From contig JAOXRS010000200.1 of NCBI GenBank assembly GCA_025800385.1, positions 1-64,000 of the forward strand: DNA of 64,000 nt, given 5' to 3'. The notes under the pieces are model-generated. The model made no database searches and was not told the DNA's origin. It worked only from the letters and a program-made list of their open reading frames with translations. This document shows positions 9,823 through 19,631 of this stretch, in pieces; within the stretch, counting starts at the first letter, position 1; every line of letters starts with the position of its first letter. Source of the DNA: Candidatus Albibeggiatoa sp. nov. NOAA. GTDB lineage: Bacteria > Pseudomonadota > Gammaproteobacteria > Beggiatoales > Beggiatoaceae. Position numbers and translations under genes: made by a program.

Positions 9823-10103
9823 CTGTTATTATCCTTATATTAATTAAGTAATACGCAATTAACCGTACAACATTATCAATTGCTGCAACCCATTATAAAA
9901 TGTCTGAGTAATGAGATAAATATTTATAATACCGCCTATCACTTGTATTGCAAAAAGTACCTGATTGAAATGAGGTCAGTAAGCCACTTTTTTAAGTTTT
10001 TTAAGCAAAGAGATTTATTTTTTAGAATGAAATGTTTTAAGTTGCAAATATTCAATATACGTGAAATAGGATAAATATTTTAAAATCAGTTTTCTACAGG
10101 CAT

Positions 10104-10157
10104 AAAAAAAGCCCTGCGAGATGCAAGGCTGAGGGGATAGAGCTTCCCTAACGGACG
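10104..10157 (-). ncRNA. Candidate ~54-nt small RNA
   Basis: Inside a 676-bp region without protein genes, the minus strand carries a -10 (TATAGT) followed by two hairpins: a short one (GGGA/TCCC, 10134-10148) and an intrinsic terminator with an 8-bp stem (AGCCTTGC / GCAGGGCT, 10110-10130) and seven T's (10104-10110). The start near 10157 is inferred from the -10. It is not recognised as a known RNA family. It could instead be a terminator for a longer transcript from the right, but the nearest gene on that strand ends 370 bp away. Confidence 0.55.
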
Positions 10158-10163
10158 CTGCAC

Positions 10164-10219
10164 ACTATACGAAATATTTATGACAAGTCTGTGACGTAAA
10201 TAACAAATTTATGTGACAG
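10164..10219 (-). promoter_or_regulatory. PhoB-box-like promoter of the small RNA
   Basis: The minus strand reads four consecutive 11-mers: CTGTCACATAA, ATTTGTTATTT, ACGTCACAGAC, TTGTCATAAAT. Units 1, 3 and 4 have GTCA in the same phase, and the last matches the classic Pho half-site CTGTCATAAAT at 10 of 11. The -10 TATAGT (10164-10169) begins 10 nt after the last 7-mer, the spacing of PhoB-activated promoters, and no usable -35 is present. Activation by PhoB under phosphate limitation is inferred. Confidence 0.55.
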
Positions 10220-10498
10220 CCTATTTGTATGATAAAGCCCATCCAGTAGAATTGATTTGACTATTCAGATTGGTCGTCGCTTAATATGTTAAATATCAAA
10301 CATTCTTAAAGTTGGAGTCGGCTGGTTTTGTATTATTTTAAAATTATGATGGCTAGAATTTTTGAATGATAACAATTGCTTAAATCAGTTACAGTAAAAT
10401 ATTTGATTTTTTATATAGGAATAAATTTAAACAATATATGATGGAAAATAATGAAGCCTGACAAACTCAGCATAAAGCTCATCAGGTTATTGACATGT
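10220..10498. other. Gene-free AT-rich spacer
   Basis: No convincing gene, repeat or hairpin was seen here. A 64-codon open frame on the other side of the small RNA (9880-10074, plus strand) has no ribosome site and low-complexity composition and is not called. Confidence 0.5.
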
Positions 10499-11227
10499 TT
10501 AGTGTTTGATTTGCTTGTTTAAAGCTGCATTAGCATTTTGTAATTCTTGGGGTGAAAGCTGCTTCACTTTTGGAGGTAATTGAGTAATATCTTTTCCAAC
10601 TAAATAACGTGATAATTTTGCTAAACGTTTATTTTGCCGAAAATCTTTCACTAATAAGCCATCTACAAATAAATCGATAAATTGACCATTTTCATATAAT
10701 TGTTCATGCATAAACCCTTCTTGAGTAAAACCTAACTGTAAAACATTGTCCTGCGCATCCTGGTTATAGCCATACACCAATACAACTAACTTATTTAAAT
10801 GTAAAAGGTTAAATCCAATATTAAATGCTAATAGACTGGCTTCCAATGCTAGACCCGTTCGGCGATATTCAGGTGGTAAAATCCCAATTAAAAATTCTGC
10901 TCGACGATGTGTTTTTTGATAATTTGCAAGTGATACAAGGCCGACAGGTTCTTTTTCGATCCCATCTGGCTTCTCTGTATAGCGAAAAATAACCCACTCT
11001 AATTTAACTAATTTGTCGATAGGTAAACGATTTTCTTTTTTCAAACGTTGAATAATATCTTGTTCAGATTCAGCTCTATCTTGCACCAAACGGTATAAAT
11101 CCATGAACTCTTTATCTTGGTAACATTTTTTTAAAAATTTCACATGTTGTGGTGCAGAGCGTTCAAGAATTACTTTTTTGCCTTGAAATGGATGAGCGGC
11201 AGCGGATTCAAGCGTAATTTTAGTCAT
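10499..11227 (-). CDS. GNAT-family N-acetyltransferase, RimJ/RimL-like
   Basis: Predicted acetyl-CoA-dependent acyltransferase of unknown substrate. Family marks: VGLVSLANYQKTHRRAEFLIGILP (β4 and adduct region), the acetyl-CoA loop EYRRTGLALEASLLAFNIGF in place of the usual Q/RxxGxG/A, and the terminal LGFTQEGFMHEQLYENGQFIDLFVDGLL, typical of RimJ/RimL/SpeG-like proteins. The 242 aa include a basic C-terminal tail after the domain (~195-242). It is downstream of the secreted repeat protein on the same strand, separated by a hairpin (11280-11311), so cotranscription is uncertain. Confidence 0.8.
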   Translation of the reverse strand: MTKITLESAAAHPFQGKKVILERSAPQHVKFLKKCYQDKEFMDLYRLVQDRAESEQDIIQRLKKENRLPIDKLVKLEWVIFRYTEKPDGIEKEPVGLVSLANYQKTHRRAEFLIGILPPEYRRTGLALEASLLAFNIGFNLLHLNKLVVLVYGYNQDAQDNVLQLGFTQEGFMHEQLYENGQFIDLFVDGLLVKDFRQNKRLAKLSRYLVGKDITQLPPKVKQLSPQELQNANAALNKQIKH

Positions 11228-11279
11228 GATATTTTTGGAAATAGAACTAAAGAAAGGCGTTATTTAAAATGGGAAGGAG

Positions 11280-11311
11280 TGTACCCATCATGAAAATTCA
11301 CAATGGGTACA
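11280..11311. repeat. 9-bp inverted repeat between two minus-strand genes
   Basis: TGTACCCAT (11280-11288) and ATGGGTACA (11303-11311) pair perfectly over a 14-nt loop, directly downstream of the secreted Pro/Gly-repeat gene. No T-run follows on either strand, so it may act as a weak terminator or a processing/stability element. Confidence 0.55.
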
Positions 11312-11319
11312 AACTACGA

Positions 11320-12603
11320 TTACTCTACTTTACCATCTTTACTACCAGAAGAAGAACCTGCAGAACCTGTGTCAGTACCATTATCAGTTGTACCTTCGTC
11401 AGTACCATCATCATACTCTGCGTACTCTTCATCATCTTCTTCGTAAATTGCACCATCTCCTGTTAACCAAGCAGTATCTTTACCACCACTATCTGGTGTG
11501 CTTTCATCACCATCAGCTAAAAATTCACCTGCTTCTTCATCAGGTAAGTCTAAGATCAAACGGTCACACTCAGAGATTAAGGCTTGGTTGATGTTTTCAA
11601 TGTATTGGCCAGATGCAAAAGTGCCTGCTGGGAATGCCATCGCTTGGAAGAATAATTCATCACCTAATTCAAAGTTATCCGCTAATTGATCGACAGAAAC
11701 AGAAATGACAACTGATTGACCAACATAAGCGGCTCTACCTACTTTCGTTGGTGTGCCTTCACCGATAACAGGAACAACTGGTTGAACAGATACACCCGCG
11801 ACCACTTCAAAGCCTTTATCACCAAGACAAGACTGACCTGCTTGTGCTTTTAAGTCATTTGGAATTAAAGGTGCATCACCACGTTTTTGTGTCGCATCAT
11901 TACCTGGTTTTTGCCCTGGTTTATGTGTGATTTTGCCACCTTGTTGACCATCAGACGGAGGTAATTGCCCATCACCACCTTGACCATCAGGTGGAGGCAA
12001 TTGCCCGTCACCACCTTGACCATCAGGCGGAGGTAATTGCCCGTCACCACCTTGGCCATCAGGTGGAGGTAATTGTCCATCACCACCTTGACCGTCTAAA
12101 GGCGGTTGTTGTCCATCTAAGTTACTAGGTGGAAGCTGAACACCATCGCCATTTGGCGGTGGTAATTCATCACCATCTGCTCGAATGCGACGCAAATCGT
12201 CATCATCATCTAAAAAGCCACCTAAACCAAAAGGAACGTCATCATCTTCAAAAGGTGCAACATTAGTTGTATATGCCAAAATAACATCTAATGGCTGACC
12301 TGCTGGTAAATTACCAATAATAAAATCAATACGTGCATTTCTCGAGCTTTCATCAGTAAAGATCACGCCACGGTCGCTAAAATCTTCTGATAATTCAGCC
12401 GCAATTGCATCACCATCAATAAAATCAGAGTCATTGATAGGAGGAACCATTGCTGATAAAGGGTGAGGAATTTGGTTAAGCGTCAATGGCTCAGGTGCGT
12501 CAGGGGTCGGTGCACCATCGCCTTTACCACCAGCCATTGCACTTGTTGTAATTGCAGCTGAGGCCAGTGCTAACATTCTTACTTTTTTAAACTGTTTTGG
12601 CAT
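11320..12603 (-). CDS. Secreted Pro/Gly/Asp-rich repeat protein, unknown function
   Basis: Not recognised. The N-terminus MPKQFKKVRMLALASAAITTSAMAGG is a signal peptide with an AMA|GG cleavage site. The chosen ATG (12603) starts this peptide and has AGGAA upstream; the frame is open 105 bases further, but those codons add nothing signal-like. The mature 427-aa protein has a low-complexity centre with about four 12-residue units like DGQLPPPDGQGG (36-bp repeats, ~11940-12100), then a conserved-looking segment with one Cys pair (QSCLGDKGFEVV ... ISECDRLILDL), and an acidic tail of Asp/Glu/Gly/Ser. Likely exported or surface exposed; no anchor is seen. Confidence 0.75.
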   Translation of the reverse strand: MPKQFKKVRMLALASAAITTSAMAGGKGDGAPTPDAPEPLTLNQIPHPLSAMVPPINDSDFIDGDAIAAELSEDFSDRGVIFTDESSRNARIDFIIGNLPAGQPLDVILAYTTNVAPFEDDDVPFGLGGFLDDDDDLRRIRADGDELPPPNGDGVQLPPSNLDGQQPPLDGQGGDGQLPPPDGQGGDGQLPPPDGQGGDGQLPPPDGQGGDGQLPPSDGQQGGKITHKPGQKPGNDATQKRGDAPLIPNDLKAQAGQSCLGDKGFEVVAGVSVQPVVPVIGEGTPTKVGRAAYVGQSVVISVSVDQLADNFELGDELFFQAMAFPAGTFASGQYIENINQALISECDRLILDLPDEEAGEFLADGDESTPDSGGKDTAWLTGDGAIYEEDDEEYAEYDDGTDEGTTDNGTDTGSAGSSSGSKDGKVE

Positions 12604-13796
12604 GAGAGAAATTCCTAAATTGGTTTTACTGGAATAAACAAGCGAATAATATGCAAATTCAATTCCCTTTTTACTCCAAAATGGTTTCGATTGCACATAA
12701 ACTATCATATGCAGCTAATAGTACCTATGCTACACCTTAAATTGTGTATTGACAAACCTTATTATTTATATTGTATATAGAAAAAATAGAGCATTAAAAG
12801 GCAAAAATAAAGGTAATTGGAAAAAATAACTTATTCTTGTTACACAACTTTCTGAGAGGGCTTGATAAAAATAAGAAAAGTAAGAATCATATAATGATAA
12901 CTATTATCAATAAATGGTTTTTAGCTTATGTCATTGATTTGGAGGTTGGCTATATTGCATACTAGAACAAAAACAATGCTATTTCAGCATCTGATGTAGT
13001 ATAAAAAATACTTGGTGTAAACGAAGTAACTATAAAAAATAGAGACAATTTGGCTTTAATCACGGCAGATAATGAAATCGTAAATAATAGAAGATAGTAC
13101 GTTCCGTTCTAAGCGTATTAATATTTATATAGCCACCATAATATCCACAAATATTTATCGGGTTTTATATATTATAACTTACTAATTTTACTATATGATA
13201 TAAAAGATACTTGGAATAATATGTCAATAAAATTGATTAGCTTATATCATCATAATAAATTATAATAAAATAAGAGATGGGGAACTTAAAATAAAAACAT
13301 AAGTTATAAGTTTAAGTATCAAGCTATAAGATTGGTTAAAAATATAACTAAGCTCTTAAGTCATTACATATAATAAGTTTTTTGAGTGCATTACTAGAAA
13401 ATAACATCTTTAATGCAGGTTTTAGTTATGATTTTTTTCATTTGTTTTTGAAAGTACTATTTTTTTAGTAGTAACCCAAAGCTTTTCTCGTTAGATTTTA
13501 TTTTCAAATATTCTCCTAATACTATTTGGAGTAACGTATTGTAGCTAACACTCCCCATAAGCAGCTTTATAAAGAACAGTTAGTTTCCCAAATGATGTTT
13601 TTTGAAGGTGTGACCTTAGTAAAAGGTTTTGTTACCCAAAGTCATTGCTTTTGCGATGTGACAAAAAATACTAGACTATGAAAATGCGAATGTAAGCAAT
13701 CCATTTTCATTTCCTTACTAATTTACTAATATGGATTGGCGCAACATATTACCATGATAAATCAAGCGTTATTCATTTTTAACTGAGTAAAATTCA
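12604..13796. other. 1.2-kb AT-rich region without a supportable gene
   Basis: The region is highly AT-rich. It contains a Fur-box match (12895-12909). On the plus strand an open stretch of 48 codons (13535-13681) has protein-like composition but no start codon or ribosome site; it may be a gene remnant. No tRNA or terminator was recognised. It probably also holds the promoters of the divergent secreted protein and hybrid kinase genes. Confidence 0.5.
12895..12909. promoter_or_regulatory. Candidate Fur box
   Basis: TGATAACTATTATCA matches the 7-1-7 Fur consensus TGATAATnATTATCA at 13 of the 14 defined positions and is a perfect 6-3-6 palindrome. It lies ~290 bp upstream of the secreted repeat protein and ~890 bp before the hybrid kinase, so its target is unclear. 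Chance occurrence in AT-rich DNA is possible. Confidence 0.4.
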
Positions 13797-16565
13797 ATGT
13801 TTTTTTTGATGAACTCTCTAAATCTGCGAGTTAAATTATTCCTGCCCTCTTTTATTATTGTATGTTTATTGGCTGCAGGTATTTCTTTTATTATTTATTT
13901 AGAATACGAGCTCTTTAATCAAAGAGAAGTCAGTGAATGGGAATTTCAAAAAGTCGAGTTCCATAATGATTTATTAGATATTGCAACCAGAAGTCAAAAT
14001 TTAGCTGATTATTTTGTGCAAGACTGGCGGGTGGCTGATGCTTTGTTGATGAATGATCGGGATAAACTGCTAGATTTGTTATTTCCATTTCATGAAGGGT
14101 TACGCAAAGGCTTAAAGTTTGACTGGATTAGTGTTTATACGCCTGATGGCAATGTGTTTGTGCGCATAGACCAGCCTTATACTTTTGGTTACAAAGATCA
14201 ACTCTATGACCAAGTGATGAGTGCATTTGATGAGCCTCCTACTCAGCCTGTATTAATGCTATTGAATGACAAACTGATGGTGATCCATTTTGCGGTGATG
14301 TTTAATTATGAGATGGGCACGAGTTCTGTTGTTGCAATAGGCTATGAGATTACACAAGATCGTTTACAAGAGTTTGCAGCACGTCAACATGATATTGAGA
14401 ATTTTGGGGTCAGTATCCATTTTAACTCAAAATTTGAGCTAAACAGCTTAGAAACTATGTCTTGGGAAAAAGTCATACTGAATGAGCAGAAAGTGGATCG
14501 ATACCAATTTAAGTTATTAGATTTGCCTCTACAAAATATTCAGAATTTAGACATCTTATTTTGGGAAGTTGACCATACTCGGCATGATTTTATTCAAAAG
14601 CTATGGTTACTCGTCTTTATTCTATCGGTTATCAGTGCATTAGCACTTTGGTTTTCACATCGTTTAAATGCACAAATTATTAGTTCTTTACAAGAAGCTA
14701 ACAATAAACTGCGCAAAGCGAAAGAAGAGGCAGAAATTGCAAACGAAGAGCTGTATACAAGTCAAACTCGCTTAAGTGTGATTACAGAATTGTCACCAAA
14801 TGGTATTTTTCAGGCCAATCAAAAAGGTGAATATACATATACAAATCCACGTTGGTGCACGATTTCAGGTTTAAGTACAGAGGAATCATTAGGACAAGGT
14901 TGGATTAAAGTATTACATCCCGATGATAAAGCATCCTTATTAGAAAGCTGGCAGCAAACCATTGAAAATAGGCAGCCGTGGAAAACAGAGGGGCGTTTGG
15001 TTCGACCTGATGGGGAAGTCTGTTGGGTTGTGATGAGTGTGGCTTTGGAGCTGGATGCTGATGGCAATATTAATAGTTTTGTCGGTAGCATGATCGATAT
15101 TACTGAGCGTAAAAATATGGAAAAACTGCGCTTAGACAAGGAAAAAGCGGAAGCGGCCAATCAATCAAAAAGTGTGTTTCTGGCTAATATGAGTCATGAG
15201 TTACGCACGCCACTAAACGGCATTTTAGGCTATACACAAATTTTACAGCGTGAACGTAATTTAAGTCAGGGACAACGAGATGGTATTGATTTAATTCACC
15301 GTAGTGGTGAACACTTACTTACTTTAATCAATGATATTCTGGACTTATCTAAAATTGAAGCGGGACGCATGGAGATTTTTCCTAATGATGTGGTATTGGA
15401 AAGTTTCTTAAACGATATTGTTGAAATGTTCCGCATTCGAGCGACACAAAAAAGTATTGAATTGTGTTACAAGGCATTAACCATGTTGCCAGAAGTCGTT
15501 TATATCGATGAGAAACGATTGCGCCAAGTGTTGATGAATTTAGTAGGTAACGCGGTTAAATTTACTGATAAAGGTCGTGTTACCTTGGAAGTACAGTATT
15601 ATTTTGAAACCCAATATTTACAATTCACTATTATCGATACAGGCTGTGGCATTGCAGAAGACCAATTAGACGAAGTGTTTTCACCTTTTAGACAATCAGG
15701 TAGTATTTTGCACCGTGCACAAGGAACAGGGTTGGGCTTATCCATTACAAAACGTTTGATTAGTATGATGGAAGGGGAGATTCACGTTACCAGTGAACTC
15801 GATCAAGGTTCTCGGTTCTGGTTTAATGTCCATGCACCTTTTGTCGAACATCATGTTGAATCGCAACAAATATCACATAAATTTGAAGGTATAACAGGTT
15901 ACAGCATTGAGGCCGCTGAACAGTCGGTATACCGTATTTTAGTGGTGGATGATAAAGAGGCCAATCGCGTTATTATTGAAAACTTATTATTACCGTTAGG
16001 GTTTGAAATTTACCATGCTGAAAACGGACGTGAAGCCATAGATAAAACCCGTGCATTTAAGCCTAACTTAATTTTGATGGACTTAATGATGCCTGTGCTT
16101 GATGGTTTCCAAGCCTCACAACGTTTGCGTTCAGAGCCAAATTCTCAACATATACCCATTATCGCAGTCTCTGCTAGTGTATTTGGAGAGCATATTGAAG
16201 CCAGTTATGAAGCAGGTTGTATTGATTTTCTGCCAAAACCCTTTAAAACCGAGCTGTTATTTGCATGTCTTGAAAAGCATCTTACTTTGACATGGTTATA
16301 CGATAAAACAACGACAACTAGTGAAACTAAAGAAGAAATAGCCGTGCGTTATGACAGTACATTGCACACGCATTTAACTAAACAACAAGCTTCACATTTA
16401 TTGTCATTAGCGGAAATTGGGGATTTCATGGAAATTCTTCATTGTATCGATATGCTTCAAGAGCAAGACTCCAGTTTATTACCTATCCTCAATGAAATCA
16501 GAATTTTTGCAAAAAGCTTTGACGATGACGATATTGTTAAGATGCTCCAGCCGTACTGTGAGTAA
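13797..16565 (+). CDS. Membrane hybrid sensor histidine kinase (periplasmic sensor-PAS-HK-REC)
   Basis: A 922-aa membrane kinase. Helix 1 (~10-35) and helix 2 (~267-290) bracket a ~230-residue periplasmic sensor resembling double-Cache folds. Then come a coiled coil, a PAS domain (~325-445, ending in the PAC-like FVGSMIDITERK), HisKA with phospho-His 467 in NMSHELRTP, and HATPase boxes LMNLVGNAVKF, DTGCGIAEDQLD and GTGLGLSITKR. A receiver follows with Asp762 in LILMDLMMPVLDG and K in FLPKPF. A ~100-residue helical tail ends the protein. All catalytic residues are present. No DNA-binding output is encoded nearby; 27 bp downstream is a second REC-kinase, which may act with it in a phosphorelay. 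The ligand is unknown. Confidence 0.93.
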   Translation: MFFLMNSLNLRVKLFLPSFIIVCLLAAGISFIIYLEYELFNQREVSEWEFQKVEFHNDLLDIATRSQNLADYFVQDWRVADALLMNDRDKLLDLLFPFHEGLRKGLKFDWISVYTPDGNVFVRIDQPYTFGYKDQLYDQVMSAFDEPPTQPVLMLLNDKLMVIHFAVMFNYEMGTSSVVAIGYEITQDRLQEFAARQHDIENFGVSIHFNSKFELNSLETMSWEKVILNEQKVDRYQFKLLDLPLQNIQNLDILFWEVDHTRHDFIQKLWLLVFILSVISALALWFSHRLNAQIISSLQEANNKLRKAKEEAEIANEELYTSQTRLSVITELSPNGIFQANQKGEYTYTNPRWCTISGLSTEESLGQGWIKVLHPDDKASLLESWQQTIENRQPWKTEGRLVRPDGEVCWVVMSVALELDADGNINSFVGSMIDITERKNMEKLRLDKEKAEAANQSKSVFLANMSHELRTPLNGILGYTQILQRERNLSQGQRDGIDLIHRSGEHLLTLINDILDLSKIEAGRMEIFPNDVVLESFLNDIVEMFRIRATQKSIELCYKALTMLPEVVYIDEKRLRQVLMNLVGNAVKFTDKGRVTLEVQYYFETQYLQFTIIDTGCGIAEDQLDEVFSPFRQSGSILHRAQGTGLGLSITKRLISMMEGEIHVTSELDQGSRFWFNVHAPFVEHHVESQQISHKFEGITGYSIEAAEQSVYRILVVDDKEANRVIIENLLLPLGFEIYHAENGREAIDKTRAFKPNLILMDLMMPVLDGFQASQRLRSEPNSQHIPIIAVSASVFGEHIEASYEAGCIDFLPKPFKTELLFACLEKHLTLTWLYDKTTTTSETKEEIAVRYDSTLHTHLTKQQASHLLSLAEIGDFMEILHCIDMLQEQDSSLLPILNEIRIFAKSFDDDDIVKMLQPYCE

Positions 16566-16592
16566 GTGTGTGAATAGGGGGGTAATATAAAT

Positions 16593-17843
16593 ATGATAAA
16601 TAATCTTCAAGAAGATAACGCGCAAGCAGGTACTTTATTGATTGTAGATGATATTCCTGCAAATTTAACTGTGTTACTAAACTTTCTAACTCAGGAAGGC
16701 TTTAAGGTATTGATGGCTAAGAATGGTGAGAGTGCCTTAAAAAAGGTTAGTTTAGCTAAGCCAGAACTCATATTATTAGATGTCATGATGCCAGGAATGA
16801 GTGGGTTTGAAGTATGTGAGCATTTAAAACAGCAGGAAGAAACCAAAGATATTCCTGTAATTTTTATGACCGCACTGGCTGAAACGGTAGATAAAGTGCG
16901 AGGATTTGAGTTAGGTGCATCTGATTACATTACTAAACCATTTCAGCAAGAAGAAGTCTTAGCACGGATTTATGCACATTTAAAGTTATACCGCTTAAAA
17001 AATGAGCTTATTTGTAAAAACCAACAACTTGTTGAACATGAGAAAAAATTAGCAACCCAAAACGCACAATTATCAAAGCAAAATCAAACCTTACAAACAT
17101 TAGCTGATGCTTTACAAAATGCCAAACAAGTAGCAGAAGATGCCAATCAAGCCAAAAGCCAATTTATTGCTAATATGAGCCATGAGTTGCGCACACCGAT
17201 GAATGCGATTATTGGTTATAGCGAGATGTTACAAGAAGATGCAGAGGATTTGGAGGAAGGTGAGTTTGTTTCTGACCTTTCTAAAATTAATTCTTCGGGC
17301 AAACACTTACTCGAGTTGATTAATGATATTTTAGATTACTCAAAAGTGGAAGCAGGTAAAATGACGTTGCATTTAGAAGATTTTACCGTGCTGCAACTGC
17401 TGAATGAAGTTGAAGCTAATATCACCCCATTAGCTGAGAAAAATCATAATACATTCGAAATTACTTATGATAATGCAGCAGCTAACATGTATTCAGACTT
17501 AACTAAAATCCGCCAAATTGTGATTAATTTATTAAGTAATGCCTGTAAATTCACTAAAAATGGGCATATTCGTTTAGAAGTCAAAACTATGCAAAAAGAG
17601 AATACAGAGTGCTTGTGCTTTTCTGTAAGAGATACGGGCATTGGGATTTGTAACAGTCAATTAAATAATGTATTTCAGGCTTTTACGCAAGAAGACTCAT
17701 CAACTACGCGAAATTATGGGGGCACAGGTTTGGGTTTAACCATTTCAAAACGGTTTGCCGAAATGATGGGGGGCAATATTACGGTTGAAAGTACTAAAAA
17801 TATTGGTAGCACTTTTACTTTAGTCGTACCTACGATGATGTAA
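16593..17843 (+). CDS. Soluble REC-histidine kinase
   Basis: A 416-aa cytoplasmic protein with an N-terminal receiver (~13-130; DD at the start, phospho-Asp63 in [14 protein letters not shown], Thr in MTAL, Lys in YITKPF), a coiled coil (~135-185), HisKA with His197 in [13 protein letters not shown], and an HATPase with [15 protein letters not shown] and [13 protein letters not shown] receiver placed before the kinase usually makes it an intermediate that is itself controlled by phosphorylation. It lies 27 bp after the hybrid kinase, with GGGGGTAA before its ATG, so it is probably cotranscribed and functionally paired. No separate response regulator follows. Confidence 0.92.
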   Translation: MINNLQEDNAQAGTLLIVDDIPANLTVLLNFLTQEGFKVLMAKNGESALKKVSLAKPELILLDVMMPGMSGFEVCEHLKQQEETKDIPVIFMTALAETVDKVRGFELGASDYITKPFQQEEVLARIYAHLKLYRLKNELICKNQQLVEHEKKLATQNAQLSKQNQTLQTLADALQNAKQVAEDANQAKSQFIANMSHELRTPMNAIIGYSEMLQEDAEDLEEGEFVSDLSKINSSGKHLLELINDILDYSKVEAGKMTLHLEDFTVLQLLNEVEANITPLAEKNHNTFEITYDNAAANMYSDLTKIRQIVINLLSNACKFTKNGHIRLEVKTMQKENTECLCFSVRDTGIGICNSQLNNVFQAFTQEDSSTTRNYGGTGLGLTISKRFAEMMGGNITVESTKNIGSTFTLVVPTMM

Positions 17844-17899
17844 AATTTTTCTGCAATGGTATATTAACCCTATTTATTGCAACCCATGACCTTACCGAT

Positions 17900-18319
17900 A
17901 TGCAGATTACTATCCATCAAATAGATTTTGATACTGGTTTTGCAGATATTCAATTCATTCGTGAAACGGTATTTATACAAGAACAGAAAATACCGCCTGA
18001 ATTAGAATGGGATGAATTTGATCCGCACGCAACACACATTATTGCAAGAGTTAAAGAACAAGCTGTTGGAACAGCACGTTTATTAGATAATGGCTCAATT
18101 GGTCGGGTCGCCGTGTTAAAGCCATTTCGCAAAAAGGGTGTTGGTCGTAAAATGATGCATTACTTAATGGATTTAGCAAAACAGCATAATTGTTCCAATG
18201 TACAAATACATGCTCAAGTAGTTGCTTTAGCGTTTTATCAAAAATTAGGTTTTATCACGGTTGGTGACATATTTGATGAGGCAGGCATTCCACACCAAAC
18301 AGCTTTTTGTTATTTTTAA
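17900..18319 (+). CDS. GNAT-family N-acetyltransferase, ElaA-like
   Basis: Small 139-aa predicted acetyltransferase of unknown substrate. Motif A reads GSIGRVAVLKPFRKKGVGRKMMHYLMDLA, with the RKKGVG acetyl-CoA loop. The N-terminus IRETVFIQEQKIPPELEWDEFDPHATHIIA is typical of the ElaA/YjcF-type subgroup. AFYQKLGF near the end is the usual final strand-helix. It starts 56 bp after the REC-kinase on the same strand. Upstream CTTACCGAT is not a strong ribosome site. Confidence 0.88.
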   Translation: MQITIHQIDFDTGFADIQFIRETVFIQEQKIPPELEWDEFDPHATHIIARVKEQAVGTARLLDNGSIGRVAVLKPFRKKGVGRKMMHYLMDLAKQHNCSNVQIHAQVVALAFYQKLGFITVGDIFDEAGIPHQTAFCYF

Positions 18320-18395
18320 AATCTATTCTTAAGTTGTTTAGATTTTTGAAAGCATACCCATCAATAATTGACCTAGCCAAATAAGAAAATAGCCA

Positions 18396-19463
18396 ATGAT
18401 GCATTCTATTCCAAATGTCATGCAAGGTGTCCAACTCACAGGACATGGAGATTTTGATAAGCTGGTATTTCGTAATGACATACCTGTTCCATCGATAGGT
18501 GAGCATGATGTGTTGATTAAGGTCAGTGCGGCTGGTGTGAATAATACTGACCTCAATACGCGAGTTGGTTGGTATTCCAAATCCAATGATAGCAATGATG
18601 CAAGTTGGTCGGGTAATCCTATACAGTTTCCACGGATTCAAGGGGCAGATGTTTGTGGCCAAGTCGTGGCAGTGGGTGCGCAAGCCGATCAATCCATGTT
18701 AAATCAAAGAGTGCTAATTGAGCCTTGTCTTTTTGAAGCTAATGGCCACACACTGGAGCAGCCTTGGTATTTTGGTTCGGAATGCGATGGTGGTTTTGCT
18801 GAATACACCGTAGTTGCAGCACGGCACGCGCATAAAATTAACAGTAAGCTGACTGATATTGAGTTGGCTTCTTTTCCTTGTTCTTATTCTACCGCTGAAA
18901 ATTTACTCACTCGCGCTAACGTGAAAGCTAATGAGTTGGTATTAGTCACGGGTGCATCGGGTGGCGTTGGCTCGGCTGTGATTCAGCTTGCAAAGGCACG
19001 AGGTGCAAACGTCATTGCCATCACCTCACCTGCAAAATACCAACAGATTTTACAGCTGGGTGCAGAACGTACTATTGCCCGAGATGCAAAATTGGTTAAA
19101 GAATTAGGTAGCAATAGCGTTGATGTGGTGATTGATTTGGTGGCAGGTCAACAGTGGCCTGAATTATTAGATGTGCTTAAACCCTTTGGTCGGTACGCAA
19201 CGTCGGGAGCAATTGCAGGGGCTTTAGTTGAATTAGATGTAAGAACGCTTTATCTGAAGGATTTAAGTTTGTTCGGCTGTACTGTATTAGATCAAACGGT
19301 TTTCCCAAATTTGATTAAACGTATTGAAGCAGGAGACGTGTCACCATTGGTTGCACAAACTTTTTCTCTTAAACAAATGGTTGAAGCACAGCAGCAATTT
19401 GCAGCAAAACAACATATCGGTAAATTAGTGATCGATATATTAAATACAGATCATGGCCAATAG
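18396..19463 (+). CDS. MDR-family alcohol dehydrogenase / quinone oxidoreductase-like protein
   Basis: NAD(P)-dependent medium-chain reductase of unknown substrate (355 aa). The N-terminal GroES-like domain has GHGDFDKLVFR and VNNTDLNTRVGWY. The Rossmann nucleotide site is LVTGASGGVGSAVIQLAKARGANVIA. The catalytic-zinc Cys/His pattern of true ADHs is not clear: NNTDLN stands where zinc enzymes have Cys-x-Ser/Thr-D, so it is more likely a zinc-free quinone-oxidoreductase type. Two ATG codons in tandem occur at 18396/18399; no strong ribosome site is seen. Confidence 0.87.
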   Translation: MMHSIPNVMQGVQLTGHGDFDKLVFRNDIPVPSIGEHDVLIKVSAAGVNNTDLNTRVGWYSKSNDSNDASWSGNPIQFPRIQGADVCGQVVAVGAQADQSMLNQRVLIEPCLFEANGHTLEQPWYFGSECDGGFAEYTVVAARHAHKINSKLTDIELASFPCSYSTAENLLTRANVKANELVLVTGASGGVGSAVIQLAKARGANVIAITSPAKYQQILQLGAERTIARDAKLVKELGSNSVDVVIDLVAGQQWPELLDVLKPFGRYATSGAIAGALVELDVRTLYLKDLSLFGCTVLDQTVFPNLIKRIEAGDVSPLVAQTFSLKQMVEAQQQFAAKQHIGKLVIDILNTDHGQ

Positions 19464-19631
19464 ATTTGTTTACTTATGTCTTTTAGTGCTTGCATAACAC
19501 AATAGTCGTTGACATTTTACAAAATTCACCAATCGCATTGCATAATAATTTTGATGCTTTCACTTGCCTTTTGACCTAAACTATTTCATGCTGTGAGGGT
19601 TAAGTATGTATCGACCAAAGGATGGTTTATA

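Noticed and set aside
9880..10074. 64-codon plus-strand frame before the small RNA
   Set aside because: No ribosome site and low-complexity composition.
11388..11591. His/Leu-rich plus-strand frame opposite the secreted repeat protein
   Set aside because: Low-complexity antisense of Asp/Glu-rich codons.
11930..12110. 36-bp repeats considered as a CRISPR array
   Set aside because: Units are contiguous, in frame and without spacers; they encode Pro/Gly repeats.
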